From positions 21,711,499-21,775,498 of the forward strand of contig JALGQZ010000015.1 of the NCBI GenBank assembly GCA_023105745.1: a stretch of DNA of 64,000 nt, given 5' to 3'. The stretch is from Austropuccinia psidii. Taxonomy: Eukaryota; Basidiomycota; Pucciniomycetes; Pucciniales; Sphaerophragmiaceae. Shown in pieces: positions 24,832 to 36,883 of the stretch. The position numbers and the translations under genes are program-made. Each line of letters begins with the position of its first letter. Position 1 is the stretch's first letter. The notes beneath the pieces are model-generated. The model searched no databases. It had not been told where the DNA came from and worked only from the letters and a program-made list of their open reading frames with translations.

Positions 24832-25120
24832 ATCTGAAGAAAGTGTGGAAGTCCATATTTTGAAAAATATTTACCCAAAAAACCACCAAAAGGTGTGTGT
24901 TGATGTTTTAATTCTTGGAGATATCATATTGATGTGAGATTGGTTCATACCAGAAATGGAACCTATTAAGTCAAACCAGATGTATCTGGAAAAGGAGAAA
25001 GAGTTAAGACCAGGGAAAAACCTGTCAGACCTTTCCCATAAAAGGCATATTTGGAGCATTCCAGAGTTAACCCCCATTCGCCCAGGTCTTTACCCACCAA
25101 TTTTGATGTGAATTCTGAAC
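24832..25120 (+). pseudogene. Fragment of C-family leader and gag start
   Basis: From about 24832 the sequence matches element C from its leader (ESEESIEV, CCACCAAAAGGTGTG) across the gag start (GGTTCATACCAGAAATGG against GGTGCATACCAGAAATGG) to the bases around GATGTGAATTCTGA. Both ends are truncated. It is fused to the element D RT, so the open frame at 24629-24937 is a chimera of two elements. Confidence 0.7.
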
Positions 25121-25794
25121 AATGACTAATTCAAAGTACTTTATTAAGTGCTAAAGTATCTCCAAATGGCATCCATGGAGATATATCAGTCCCCATTGCA
25201 TGGCTGTTTGATATAGTCAATTTGAACTATTGACAAAATTCATCTTCAAATGTTAACTTTCCAACCTCTGAATGAAAACAAAAAAATGAGAAAAGATCAA
25301 TACAAATATTGCATTTACAAATTTGACTTTTTAAGAATAAAATAAATAAAAAATGAAAAAGGCTAAATTCATTTATATTACACATACAAATTTGAACCAT
25401 TCAACCTCTAAATCAAATCCATAAATTTGGAATTTTTTGTTGAAAAATTGATTTATTTGAATAATTCATTAATTGAAAGAATTTGAATTTTTTCTTCAAA
25501 TGAGTAATTTTTCAAATTATTGATTAATTAAAAAAAATTAATTTAAATGAGTGAAAATACCTTAAAATGGATTTAAATTAAGTAAAATTAATGAAATTGA
25601 GTTGAAACTTATGAAATGAAGTAAAGTTACTTAACCTTAATTTACATTAATTTCAATTAATTGGAAGAAATTACAAATAATTGAAATTATAATTGGTTAA
25701 TTTTACTCGATTTGAATTGATTGTAGGAAATTGGAACAGCTTTTAATTCATTTTAATTAATAAAAATTGGGTCAAACAAGGTCAAATTGATTGA
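25121..25794. other. AT-rich spacer grading into satellite
   Basis: No gene is seen. From about 25440 AATTGAAATT and TTAATTAA words become frequent, giving an irregular border to the decamer array that follows. Confidence 0.6.
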
Positions 25795-27500
25795 CATTAA
25801 AATTAATTGAAATTAATTAAAATGAATTAAAATTAATTAAAATTAATTAAAATGAATTGAAATTAATTAAAATGAATTAAAATTAATTAAAATGAATTAA
25901 AATTAATTAAAATGAATTAAAATGAATTAAAATTAATTAAAATGAATTAAGATTAATTAAGATGAATTGAAATTAATTAAAATGAATTAAAATTAATTAA
26001 AATTAATTAAAATGCATTAAAATTAATTAAAATGAATTAAAATTAATTAAAATGAATAAAAATTAATTAAAATTAATTAAAATTAATTGAAATTAATTAA
26101 AATTAATTAAAATTAATTGAAATTAATTGAAATTAATTAAAATTAATTAAAATTAATTAAAATTAATTAAGAATTAATTAGAATTAATTAAAATTAATTA
26201 GAATTAATTAAAATTAATTAGAATTAATTAAAATTAATTAGAATTAATTAAAATTAATTAAAATTAATTAAAATTAATTAGAATTAATTAAAATTAATTA
26301 AAATTAATTAAAATTAATTAAAATTAATTAAAATTAATTGAAATTAATTAAAATTAATTAAAATTAATTAAAATTAATTAAAATTAATTAAAATTAATTA
26401 AAATTAATTAAAATTAATTAAAATTAATTAAAATTAATTAAATTTAATTAAAATTAATTAAAATTAATTAAAATTAATTAAAATTAATTAAAATTAATTA
26501 AAATTAATTAAAATTAATTAAAATTAATTAAAATTAATTAAAATTAATTAAAATTAATTAAAATTAATTAAAATTAATTAAAATTAATTAAAATTAATTA
26601 AAATTAATTAAAATTAATTAAAATTAATTAAAATTAATTAAAATTAATTAAAATTAATTAAAATTAATTAAAATTAATTAAAATTAATTAAAATTAATTA
26701 AAATTAATTAAAATTAATTAAAATTAATTAAAATTAATTAAAATTAATTAAAATTAATTAAAATTAATTAAAATTAATTAAAATTAATTAAAATTAATTA
26801 AAATTAATTAAAATTAATTAAAATTAATTAAAATTAATTAAAATTAATTAAAATTAATTAAAATTAATTAAAATTAATTAAAATTAATTAAAATTAATTA
26901 AAATTAATTAAAATTAATTAAAATTAATTAAAATTAATTAAAATTAATTAAAATTAATTAAAATTAATTAAAATTAATTAAAATTAATTAAAATTAATTA
27001 AAATTAATTAAAATTAATTAAAATTAATTAAAATTAATTAAAATTAATTAAAATTAATTAAAATTAATTAAAATTAATTAAAATTAATTAAAATTAATTA
27101 AAATTAATTAAAATTAATTAAAATTAATTAAAATTAATTAAAATTAATTAAAATTAATTAAAATTAATTAAAATTAATTAAAATTAATTAAAATTAATTA
27201 AAATTAATTAAAATTAATTAAAATTAATTAAAATTAATTAAAATTAATTAAAATTAATTAAAATTAATTAAAATTAATTAAAATTAATTAAAATTAATTA
27301 AAATTAATTAAAATTAATTAAAATTAATTAAAATTAATTAAAATTAATTAAAATTAATTAAAATTAATTAAAATTAATTAAAATTAATTAAAATTAATTA
27401 AAATTAATTAAAATTAATTAAAATTAATTAAAATTAATTAAAATTAATTAAAATTAATTAAAATTAATTAAAATTAATTAAAATTAATTAAAATTAATTG
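25795..27500. repeat. AAATTAATTA decamer satellite
   Basis: About 1.7 kb of tandem decamers. The left part (to about 26340) mixes variants with TG (AAAATGAATT) or an 11-base GAATTAATTA form. One odd unit (AATTTAATTA) stands at 26441-26450. From 26451 to 27490 there are 104 perfect copies in a row, ending abruptly at GGAAGATGAAGG. Each unit contains TTAATTAA, so the array is rich in short self-complementary words. Assembly length may be approximate. Confidence 0.97.
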
Positions 27501-28055
27501 GAAGATGAAGGGGAGGTTTAGTTACAAGAGTTCAAGTCAATCTACATGAATGAGCATCAATATTTAAACCCTCGTGCACATAATCTGGAAGGCCTTTGTA
27601 ATGCAAGCTTCATAGAATTCTCACATTATGTACCAACAGATCAATCAAATTTCAGTGAGGAGCCTCCTCACACAGGAATCACTTTACCGGTTTCCTGTGT
27701 CTCTGGAGACCACTCTGATAATTCCTTTGGGTGAAGATCATCTCAGTAAATTGTCAAATTTTAACCATAATTTCCCAATTGGCAGTGTTTTGAAGAGAAG
27801 GAATTATACCAAGAAGAACATTTTTGAGTCTTTGTTATGCCAACAAGAAGTAAAAATAAATATTGAACCCAAAAGGGAAGTAAGAGGTGATTGAAAGCCA
27901 CCATTTTTGGAGACAGATTTTTCAAATACGTGCACATATTTGGAAAATGCAAAACATTATTGTGGTAAGAAAGCTTCTCTATAATCATTATATTTATTGT
28001 ATTGAAACCAATCATTTCATATTTCATTAGATCTGTTTGGTAATAGCAAATAGCA
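27501..28055 (+). other. Possible eroded coding block right of the satellite
   Basis: An open frame at 27546-27734 (MNEHQYLNPRAHNLEGLC..) and an overlapping one at 27628-27894 have mixed composition unlike the surrounding AT tracts. I recognise no domain. The second ends at TGA 27892, after AGAGGTGATTGA. They may belong to the decayed block that follows. Confidence 0.3.
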
Positions 28056-29160
28056 ATGATGGGAGAAGAAAAAAACATACACGCGCACAGGGATTCAAGA
28101 GAATTTCAATGTATTTCAATATCAGCCATGAAGGAGGCACATTGGAGCTCAATTGTAAAACTCTTTAACAGCAATGGTGCACCTATAAACACAAGCTTAT
28201 GGAAACTTCTCAATGGTTGCATCACACAGGATTGGGTGTAAGCGAAGATGTTTGCAGCATCCTACAGGGAGAAATTGAAAGCTGGTCTCCATTCTTTGAG
28301 CAATGGTCTTTATATTTGGAAACAAACAGAACATGTCTGGTCACAGAGTATATGATACAACCATGTTAATGGAGGGTGGAGACCAAATTAAATGTGTTGA
28401 ATAGTGCAATTTGGATGTTCCTGAGGATCTATCTCAATTTGGAAGTGATACTAATGACAAGGATACTGTCACAGGAAATACTGAGGATAATAATGGTATT
28501 AGGAGAGAAGCCCAGAAAAAATTTAATTACTCTTATGATTCGGATAATAAATCTGAGAATGACAACATAAATGTAGGAAGCCATACTCCAGCTCATGTCT
28601 AATCATATAAGAAAAACAACAAGAGAAATATTGCAAAAGAATGACGATGTCATTTTTGATTCATTGGTAACCAGGAAAAAAAATTAGTCTTTGGCTTCAT
28701 GGGAAAAAATGGATATTGAATATCAACAATCAGTTGAAAAGATGCACAAGAATATGCAATACAGCTACAATCATGAGGAGAACTTATCAAAGATGAAGGA
28801 GATGGAACTCAAAGAAAGTAATGAAATTCAATTTTTAGAGCTTGATTATTAATTTGATATTGAACAAGAAAAACTCAAAAAAAAATTTGATAGCATTGTA
28901 TTTTCAAAAGGAAGTAAAGCACATCAAGCTTCAACTCCAAAAAGATTTGGGAAAGTGAACAAACAATTAATTAGAAGAGGCCTTCATGTGTACCAGGAAA
29001 GAGCTATGATAGAATGATCAATTCTTGGCACATGTTATTGCATTTGAGAAAAAAGCTCAACACTCCTCTGTAACTGACTCATTGTGCAAGGATGGCTTTT
29101 CAGTATTTGAAATCAAAGAACATTTGGCTTCATTAGTTGATGTACAGTTGTAGTTTACAC
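28056..29160 (+). pseudogene. Unrecognised decayed protein-coding remnant
   Basis: From 28056 the frame reads ..AMKEAHWSSIVKLFNSNGAP..WKLLNGCITQDWV, then a stop (28239-28241), then AKMFAASYREKLKAGLHSLS in the same frame. Farther on, 28411-28602 encodes an acidic Asp/Asn/Ser-rich segment (SDTNDKDTVTGNTEDNN). Lys/Glu-rich coiled-coil-like sequence follows to about 29000 with several stops. The order (globular Trp-containing part, acidic linker, charged helices) looks like a broken transposon protein or host gene. I cannot name the family. Confidence 0.4.
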
Positions 29161-30080
29161 CCAAGTTATTTTCATAGTCTTCTGTGAATTTCTTTTATTA
29201 GATTTTTCAACTTATCAGTTTATCTGGGCTGTAGGTACCATTATGATAAAATTAAAATTTTGCCTTGCTTGCTCAGAAATTGGCTCTTATTGAAACACCT
29301 AAGTAAGGGACAAAAACTAACAAGTAAGACAATATAAATTCAGAGAGGATCCTTGTATTAGCAAGGAATTTCTCATAAATAGTTCCTAAAGATATAACAG
29401 TACAAAATTTGTCTCATTCAATCCCAGGACCCAAACAAAGAAAACATATCTAAGACCTATAACTGGAAATATTTCATGTTTTCCCTTGTGTATTATATCT
29501 AAGTGTTAATTATTGGGAAGTGATGAATTGATATCATGAGCTTAGTAAAAAATTGGGTCATAATTCAAGGTCCATTGCATGATGTGATATCAGAGTTAAT
29601 GCTACTTAAGGTAAGGTATATTAATTGAATGATATACTGTCTTGTTTTATCTTGACTTGTGGGATGAAATAAGGAATTACCTTGAGGGTAAATTATTGGT
29701 AAGTTTTTTTTGAATTTCAGAATTTTCCAATAGCCATGGGTTCTAACGTGTATTAGCTCCCCCTCTAAATAATACTTGATAGTCATCCTACAGAGAATAA
29801 CAAAATAGAATATGATTTGTGTCTTTAACAGATAGAGAATACTTATCAGTAGTCTCTAAATAGTACCTATAAATAGCACTAAAGTCAAAAATATGATTTA
29901 AAACTATACTTGTTGATTAAATAAAGACTAATATTTTATTTTACAAGACTAATAATATTTTTTTATGTGGATTATAGTTATTTTTGATACTAATAATAAG
30001 ACTACTAGATTTGAATCTGAGAATAATTTCCCACAAGCTTTTATACTATGTTTTTTATCACTACTACCTTTTTCAATAGT

Positions 30081-30262
30081 ACTAAGCTTCTGAACAAGGC
30101 TACTGAGATCTAAACTACAGTTATACTCCTATTCTTCACTAAAACTAAGGTACTGAGATTTTCACTATGATCATACCACTATTCTTCAGAAATACTAAGC
30201 TTCTTAGCAAGGCTACTGAGCTTTTCACTATAGCTATACTACTATTCTTCAGCAATAATTGG
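30081..30262. repeat. Three-copy degenerate tandem repeat of about 60 bases
   Basis: The words AAGCTTCTKARCAAGGCTACTGAG, TTCACTATGATCATACCACT and CTATTCTTCA recur in order three times, the middle copy being shorter. No coding meaning is seen. Confidence 0.6.
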
Positions 30263-30480
30263 TCACTTAGAAAGCCTACTCTCTAAATATCCTTCTAGTT
30301 AAGGTATGGTTGTTATCCTCATTAGTGGGAGCTTGTCCCATTGTTTTTTTTGGAAAAATGAAGGAGAGAGAACCTCTATTTATACCTTTTGGGCCACCAT
30401 AGAGCTTCTCAAAACAGGGGAATTAGAAAAAAACATAGCTAAGATGTTTTATCTGGGAAGACATGTAGTTTTGGTATAGC

Positions 30481-30880
30481 AATGTGTTTTCTGAGAACAT
30501 TTTTCTGGTGGTGTTTTTCTTATCAAAATCATGTAATTTGATTGAGATAATTTTGCTTGTGGATTTTCTTTTTGCCAATAAAGCTCAGAAAATACAGCTT
30601 CTGGAAATTGAAATTTCTTCTAGTCATATGATATCTTTGAGAGAATTTGGCTGGTGGCATTTGTCTTTTGGTGACTTTGTAATGTGTTTTCTGAGGATAT
30701 TTTTGTGGTGTTGTTTTTCCTAGAAAAATCATTTGATTTCATTTAGATAATTTGGCTGGTGAGAGTTTATTTTTGGCAGGAAAGTGGAGAAAATACAGTT
30801 TATGAAAATTGAAATTTCTACTAGTCATATGATATCTTTGAGAGAATTTAGCTGGTTACATTTGTCTTAGAAGTGGAGAA
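30481..30880. repeat. 200-base tandem duplication
   Basis: Copy 1 begins AATGTGTTTTCTGAGAACAT at 30481 and copy 2 begins AATGTGTTTTCTGAGGATAT at 30681. Both later contain GAAATTTC plus TAGTCATATGATATCTTTG and AGAGAATTT. The period is exactly 200 bases at the start. A partial echo follows (GTGGAGAAAGCTGGGAAAATACAG). Confidence 0.85.
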
Positions 30881-31349
30881 AGCTGGGAAAATACAGAATT
30901 TTTATTAAGCACAATTCCATTATATTTGAAAAAAGGTGGGTAAATTATTGCTTTCAACATTGATATGTATTCTTGAGAAAATGTTTCTTATGGTTTAATT
31001 TCATTATTCCATCATTTCTATCAAATTTGACATATGTTAATAATACTAAGAAAGAATTTGCTCTTGGTAAATACCTTGTGATTCCTTGAATAGCCTTGAG
31101 GTATTTCTTTTAATTTTCTATAGTTTGAGAAAATACAGTTCTTATTATGTGCTCAATAAAATTTTAAAAAGCTGTATTTAGATTTTCTCCGTTGAATCTT
31201 GTAATTTTGGTATGAATGATGCAATAAGGTGTAGAAATCAGTAGCTGTTATTTTAATTGAAATTCTTGTGGTTGAAACTTTAATCTTCTTGATTATGCCC
31301 TATGAATCCTTTAAGGCCTTATTTATCTATTTCCAGAGTTCTGAGATTT

Positions 31350-32110
31350 GCTTTCCTTTTCTGGAGTTATTCCACACCTATTTTGTAATTCCGCAATTCT
31401 ATGTCCATCTCTGAAAAATATTTTTTTTGATTTTCTTCTTCCCAGAGTTATTCTGGGATTTTTTATAATTCTAAAATCCTATTTTTATTTTTCAGAATTT
31501 TTTTGTATTTTGATTTCAATCCCTGGAGTTATTCAGCATTATCTTCCATAATTCCTCCCAATTTCTTTCCCAAAATTCCACAATTTAATTTCCATTTCTT
31601 CTCTGAAATTCCACAATTTTATTTCCATTTATTCTCTAAAATTCCACAGCTTTATTTCTATATCCAGAGTCATTCTGAAACTTTATTCCATGATTCCATC
31701 TCTGGAGTTATTCCCTAATTCCTATTTTCATCTTTGAAATTATTCTGCATTTTCATTTTCTTGCCTGAATTGATTCTGGCATTTGTCTATAATTTCACAA
31801 TCCTATTTTTATTCTCTGGAATTATTCTCCATTTTTATTTCAATCCCCAGAGTTATTCCACAATATCTTCCATAATTCCTCCCAATTTCCTCAATTTTAT
31901 TCCAATTTATTCCAGAATTCTGCAATTTTATTTCCATTTCTGTTTTGAAATTCCACAATTTTATTCCTATCTCCATAGTTATTCCACAATATCTTCCATA
32001 ATTACTCCAAAGTTCCTGAATTTTATTCCAATTTCTTCTCCAAAATTGGGCAATTTTATTTCCTTCTCAACAGTTTTCCTGGGATTTGTCCATAATTCCA
32101 CAATTATTAT
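31350..32110. repeat. Degenerate minisatellite around ATTCCACAATTTTATTTCCATTT
   Basis: The word ATTCCACAATTTTATTTCC with variants (GTTATTCCACAATATCTTCC, GAAATTCCACAATTTTATT) recurs irregularly about every 25-60 bases. The array yields long open frames (for instance 31734-32156) rich in Phe, Ile, Ser and Tyr. These are by-products of the repeat. Confidence 0.7.
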
Positions 32111-33819
32111 TTTGAAATTATTTGGTAAGCTTGAGACTGTTATAATTGGTATGTGATACCACAATGTTGTTTAAGACAATTAATATCCATTCCTTCCAAT
32201 TATACCATCCTATCAAATGCTTCCTAGAGGTATATTAGTTTTTTCATGTAATAGTTTGTTTTTTGATTTCCTTACTTGAGTATCCTCCTTGGCACATTAA
32301 ATAATGTGGAAATAATCTATGAGAGTGTTGGGACCAATTCATTTGGATGGATGTGAAACTTCATAATCTCTGCAAGAAAACCAATTATTGAAGTTTTCAA
32401 TTGGAATATTTTATGTTTGAATGAAAATTGGTAGCTGAAGAAGGCAAATATATGAGCTTAGAAATGAATTTTACAAATCATATAACAAGGGAATAAATTT
32501 TACCTGTGCTATCTTTAATAATGAAGAGGGTGAATTGGATTTTTTTATTGAAAAAGAAAATCTTAGCTGAAAAGATTTTGAGCTTCAAATTTCTGAATCA
32601 TAATGGCTCTCAAGGCTTTGCACATAGTCATCAAATAGTCTAGTTGTTGGTGGTGCACTTGATAAAACTGATTTACCACTGATTATCTGAGGGGTGTTTT
32701 GGTGCAAGTTGTGATTAAAACCAATAATTTTAAGATACAAAATTAAATAAATCTAAATATAATTGAAATAAACTGAAGTAAGTTGTTTCATTTTTCAAAT
32801 GCATTGAAGCTCATAGGAATACTTAACCCTGATAAATATTTTGGGTTGATACACAATAAAATGAACCCAATTATCAAGGCCTTGATGAAATATGAAGTGA
32901 ATAAAAGTGTGAAAAGCTTTAAAATGATGGTTGATATTGGATTATTATTTGTTATGGAAATTGAATTTGATTAATTGAAGGGATTGATTTTTGATATTAA
33001 ACTGGAATGAATAAGAGTAGGATGGACTTTATGTGAATGGATTTATAAAAGATTAGAATGGTTGATTTGTTTAAATGAAGGTGGAATTATGGGAAGAATT
33101 TGAGTTTTATTTAAGATCAAGGGTGAAATTGTAAGAGGAGATTAAAGGTGGAAAAGAAGCTAGATAAGGAGAATGATTGAATTCCAAAGAGTTTAAAGTT
33201 ATTTTTGCTCTTGATTATGACAAAATTGAGGTGGAACATTATAGACACAAGTTGAGATGATGATGAGAAGAATGTTAAATTTTTTGATTTAAATAATAAT
33301 GATGAGGATGATGGTGGTTTTGTTGTTTTTGTTGTTGTTGGATTTTATTATTTGTACAATTATCAAGATTTGAAGAAGATAAAGTTTGAGTGATACCAAC
33401 ATCAGTAAAAGTGGTTGTATTTAATAATTGTAAAGAGTTCATTCAATAAATTTATAAGAAAAATTACACTGTGTGAAAGAAAATTATTTATAATTTGGAA
33501 TTTCAAATTTTTGGGGACTGAATTTTCAAAGCCTTGCATAATTTTTTCAGTTTTTCAAACAATATTCTGTGGGTTGAAATGATAAATATTAAATATTTTT
33601 TATAGATAACTGTTTCATTAATATATAATTATGTATTTGGAAAAATAATTATTAAATTAATTACAAGGACTGCTATACAAAAAAAACAGCAATGCACACA
33701 TCCCTGAAGAAAATTAATCAAATCAGAATTATCAATGAATGTTGAATAGCAATTATCAAAGAGTCAGGAAAGGGCCAATAATTTCGGTGAATAATTTCCT
33801 AGAGAATTAGAAGGATTCC

Positions 33820-34120
33820 CTACTCATAAGTGAGCTCTATGAAAGCCTCCTTAACTTCCCTCTTCAGTTCTTTCACTGAATGAAATGGATCAGCTTGATC
33901 CTCTTGATTTACTTTTACATTAGAAAAGTATTTGTATTCATCACTCACTGCTTCCCATGAATTGTTGATCTTGGAAAGCATGTTGTTTAATATGAAACAG
34001 GCCTTGACCCACCTCAAATATTGGATGCTATCCTGTTCCCCATTTAATTTTAGTTTTATTTTCTTAAGAGAAACCCATTTCCCCTTTAAAATCCCAATTG
34101 TATGTTAATCACACACCTGT
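33820..34120 (-). pseudogene. Harbinger/PIF-type (DDE) transposase C-terminal remnant
   Basis: On the minus strand, from about 34107 leftward, the frame reads TIGILKGKWVSLKKIKL.LN then QYLRWVKACFILNNMLSKINNSW, ending after KELKREVKEAFIELTYE. The order IGILKGRW, a Lys/Leu-rich link, then WV.AC.ILHNML is typical of the C-terminus of DDE_Tnp_4 (HARBI1-like) transposases; the usual His of LHNML is Asn here. The upstream catalytic part is not recognisable in 34120-34640. The assignment is from memory of the family. Confidence 0.5.
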
Positions 34121-34689
34121 GATTTTGCCAAAAAAAAAGTTGAACTAATTGGTAATGTGAAAGTTTGACATTGGTAATTTGATAGCTGGGATTAGATTAT
34201 CTGTTAATGGGTATTAAATGTTTCCCAACAGATATTTACCTAGTTATCACCACAAGGCCCCATTAATTGATGATCAGTCTTGTTGAAATCAATAAGAATC
34301 AGAAAAAACTTTATCAAGAAAGACCTGTTAGTTCCTTTATAGTCCCATTCATCATCAGCGGATTGGCTATGCCTGACAGCAGGTGCTGTATTTAGAATTT
34401 GACATTTTAGATAGACTGAATGCAGGTTGGAGATAGGATTGAAGTTTAATTTAAAAATAGAAGTTTTGGGAGAAATTCAAGCCTCATATGAAAGCCAAAA
34501 ATTCTACATTCAGCTCGATAAACATGAATTTTTGTTCAGGCTTGTCATTAGAGATTTTTGTTATGTGCTCAATGTCCAAGAAATAAGATATAATAACTAA
34601 ATTTCTCTCCAATTATCATATTCTTACCAGTGAATTTTTGTAGACACTCACTAATCTAGTTAAAAAAAATTGCAAACAACAAAATTTCA

Positions 34690-36840
34690 CTACTTCAGTT
34701 CATCACTTGAGCTATGCAACCCAACAAGATACATCTTTTTAGTTAGCCTAACCACAATCACAACAAATCTAACCTTTTTATATTTTTTATATCAATAGAA
34801 TATTTGGCCAATGCTTTCTTATACTGGAGAATATCTTTCTTTTACTTCTTATGCATGAGAAAGCCCAAATTTGACTTCCTATATAGCATTCAATGCACAC
34901 TTCTTAGATATAGACTTCCCCCTTCTTTCTCCTATTATGAATAACTGATATTGAAAGTATTTTTTTGTGTTTTACTTGTCATTAATTACATGTAAATTAC
35001 ATGTAATTTATTTGAACCAATTTTTTTCAATAGGCAATCACTCAGCAGTAGGTCTGGCTTCCCGATTTCTAAACATACTACACCAATGCAATCTTGAACA
35101 TCACATCACCTGCATCAAAACCAATAGCTGTATTGCTCATTCCACAATTCTGTCTGCCAGACCTCAACAAAGGTAAGTAAAATGCTACCAAAATTTTTGA
35201 AAGAACAGTTAATGCTAGAAATTCGTAGATCACATTCCACCCTGTTACAGTGACCCTGGGTTTAAAGCACTGCTTCCAAAAGTGCATTGAGATGTTGGTA
35301 TTATCCATGTTGCTTTCATGGAGCTAAATTAGTCACAACAGGAGCCTCAAGGGGGAATAGCCCTTGCATGCCAATGGAGAGGGAAAAAAAGAAAATTTTT
35401 GGCTTTTTGATTGAGACCTCCCCTTGTCTCAAACCAGAATTGGACCCATTATGTTGGTAACTAGTTTATTGTCATAATTCTGTCTTCCAGACCTCAATAA
35501 AGGGAAATATTTCAAAAAAGGCTATCAAAATATTCAAAAGAATGGCTGATACTGGAAACTTGTAGATCACATTCCACCATGTGACAGCTCATGAGCTTTA
35601 GCAAACAACAAACTGCAGGGATGCCAAGAATGCCATTGGATGCATGGCTCATGTAATCCATCTGATGGCACATGATGGACAAAATTCCCTTGGAGATGGT
35701 CTGACCCTTCAGATAAGCTTACTGTCTTGATTGCCATTTTCAACCTCATAAGTCCCGTAGATGGATTCAAAATACAATAAAATTAAATCGTTCCATATGT
35801 TTCCCAATTAGCATTCAGTATGAATCAAAGTCTGCAATTCCAAGAGAATTTTTACACCACTGTAGATCTTCTCCATAGTGGAGAAAAGCCCACAAATGCC
35901 ACCACCCTCTTGTGTTATGCACAGACTCACTGTAATCCCACTTACAAGATTCTTGAGAAAGAACTATTTCTCAAAGAAGCATACAACCAATACTGAAGTC
36001 CAATAAACATGGAACTGTTTCACCTCACCTTCATTGAATATGAGAAGGACGCACTAATGGTAAGATTTCTTAGACCTTTGTATCAAGCCACAATGATCAT
36101 TTGTGGCTCAAAATATCCAACAATAAATCAATCAGTAAATCCCACTCTATATCATTTTTATCAAATTTCTTAAAAAGGCAAGGTTTCTTTGTTATTGATT
36201 TGATTTTTCAGTACTCTTTGTTGCCTCCAAAAAGGCATTTCATCAATGTGACATTGCTCCAATAGAAGCTGCAGCTAAGGCCATGAAATCAAAGCTCACC
36301 AAATACCTCACTCTTCTTTCATGAAAGATACTGGTAATTTGTGCCTCAATCCTTTATCCCCGCTGTAAGATAATTTTTTTGGTTAAAAATGAAGCAAAAT
36401 TGTCCATGTTTGGAACATAAGAACATGAACTGGCCTTTTTTAAAATTGAAGCCTGAAAGATTTGAAATTGCCTTAATAATTTAAAAATTAAACCTGAAAT
36501 TTATGGTGGCACAGTTTTCTTTGATGAAATTTATGCTGTGCAAAAGCTCAAAGAAGGTAACATTGAAAATGAAATTCATCAATCATTTTTGGAACCTCCA
36601 AAGCCAAAAACAAGCAATAGCCTATTATTTCAAAAATTGTGTGGTGGTATCCTCTTTACTCTTTCTCTCATGGCTTAAAAGGATCTAGTAAGTCTGGCTA
36701 CAAGTACCCCCCTCTTAATGCTCTTTTTCTTGTGGGAGAAAATTACTGACCCATCAGAAAGTCATCTTCTCCCCTCCACATATTAGCCAGTTGTCATTTG
36801 TTAAGGCTTGGTTTTTTGCATGTGGCCATATATACTCAAA
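34690..36840 (+). pseudogene. Decayed hAT transposase (H3)
   Basis: Pieces in order match the H1 and H2 transposases: SLELCNPTRYIFL near 34700; NLTSYIAFNAHFLDIDFPL near 34870-34920; GNHSAVGLASRFLNILHQCNL..TCIKTNS near 35035-35125; then ..GEKPTNATTLLCYAQTH.. and IICGSKYPTINQS up to about 36140. C-terminal pieces extend to about 36840. Stops and frameshifts are dense. The N-terminal zinc-finger exon was not found. It is the oldest-looking of the three hAT copies. Confidence 0.7.
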
Positions 36841-36883
36841 TGATTAATGGTTATTTTCTCTCTCTCTTGTATTTTAATGTAGC

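Larger units (their letters stand above)
29161..33819. other. AT-rich intergenic DNA with local repeats
   Basis: No gene is supported. Contents are several local tandem repeats (30081-30262, 30481-30880, 31350-32110, listed separately) and a short run of GTT/GAT triplets near 33290-33340. Open frames here coincide with repeats or are short and compositionally biased. Confidence 0.6.

Noticed and set aside
24629..24937. 102-codon frame as a single RT-related protein
   Set aside because: It joins D-family RT with C-family leader at about 24831, so it is a chimera of two fragments.
25795..27500. Decamer array as a CRISPR-like array
   Set aside because: There are no spacers; units are head-to-tail and identical, so it is a simple satellite.
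31734..32156. 140-codon plus-strand frame as a membrane protein gene
   Set aside because: Its Phe/Ile/Tyr-rich sequence comes from the ATTCCACAATTTTATT minisatellite; sister frames elsewhere in the array look the same.
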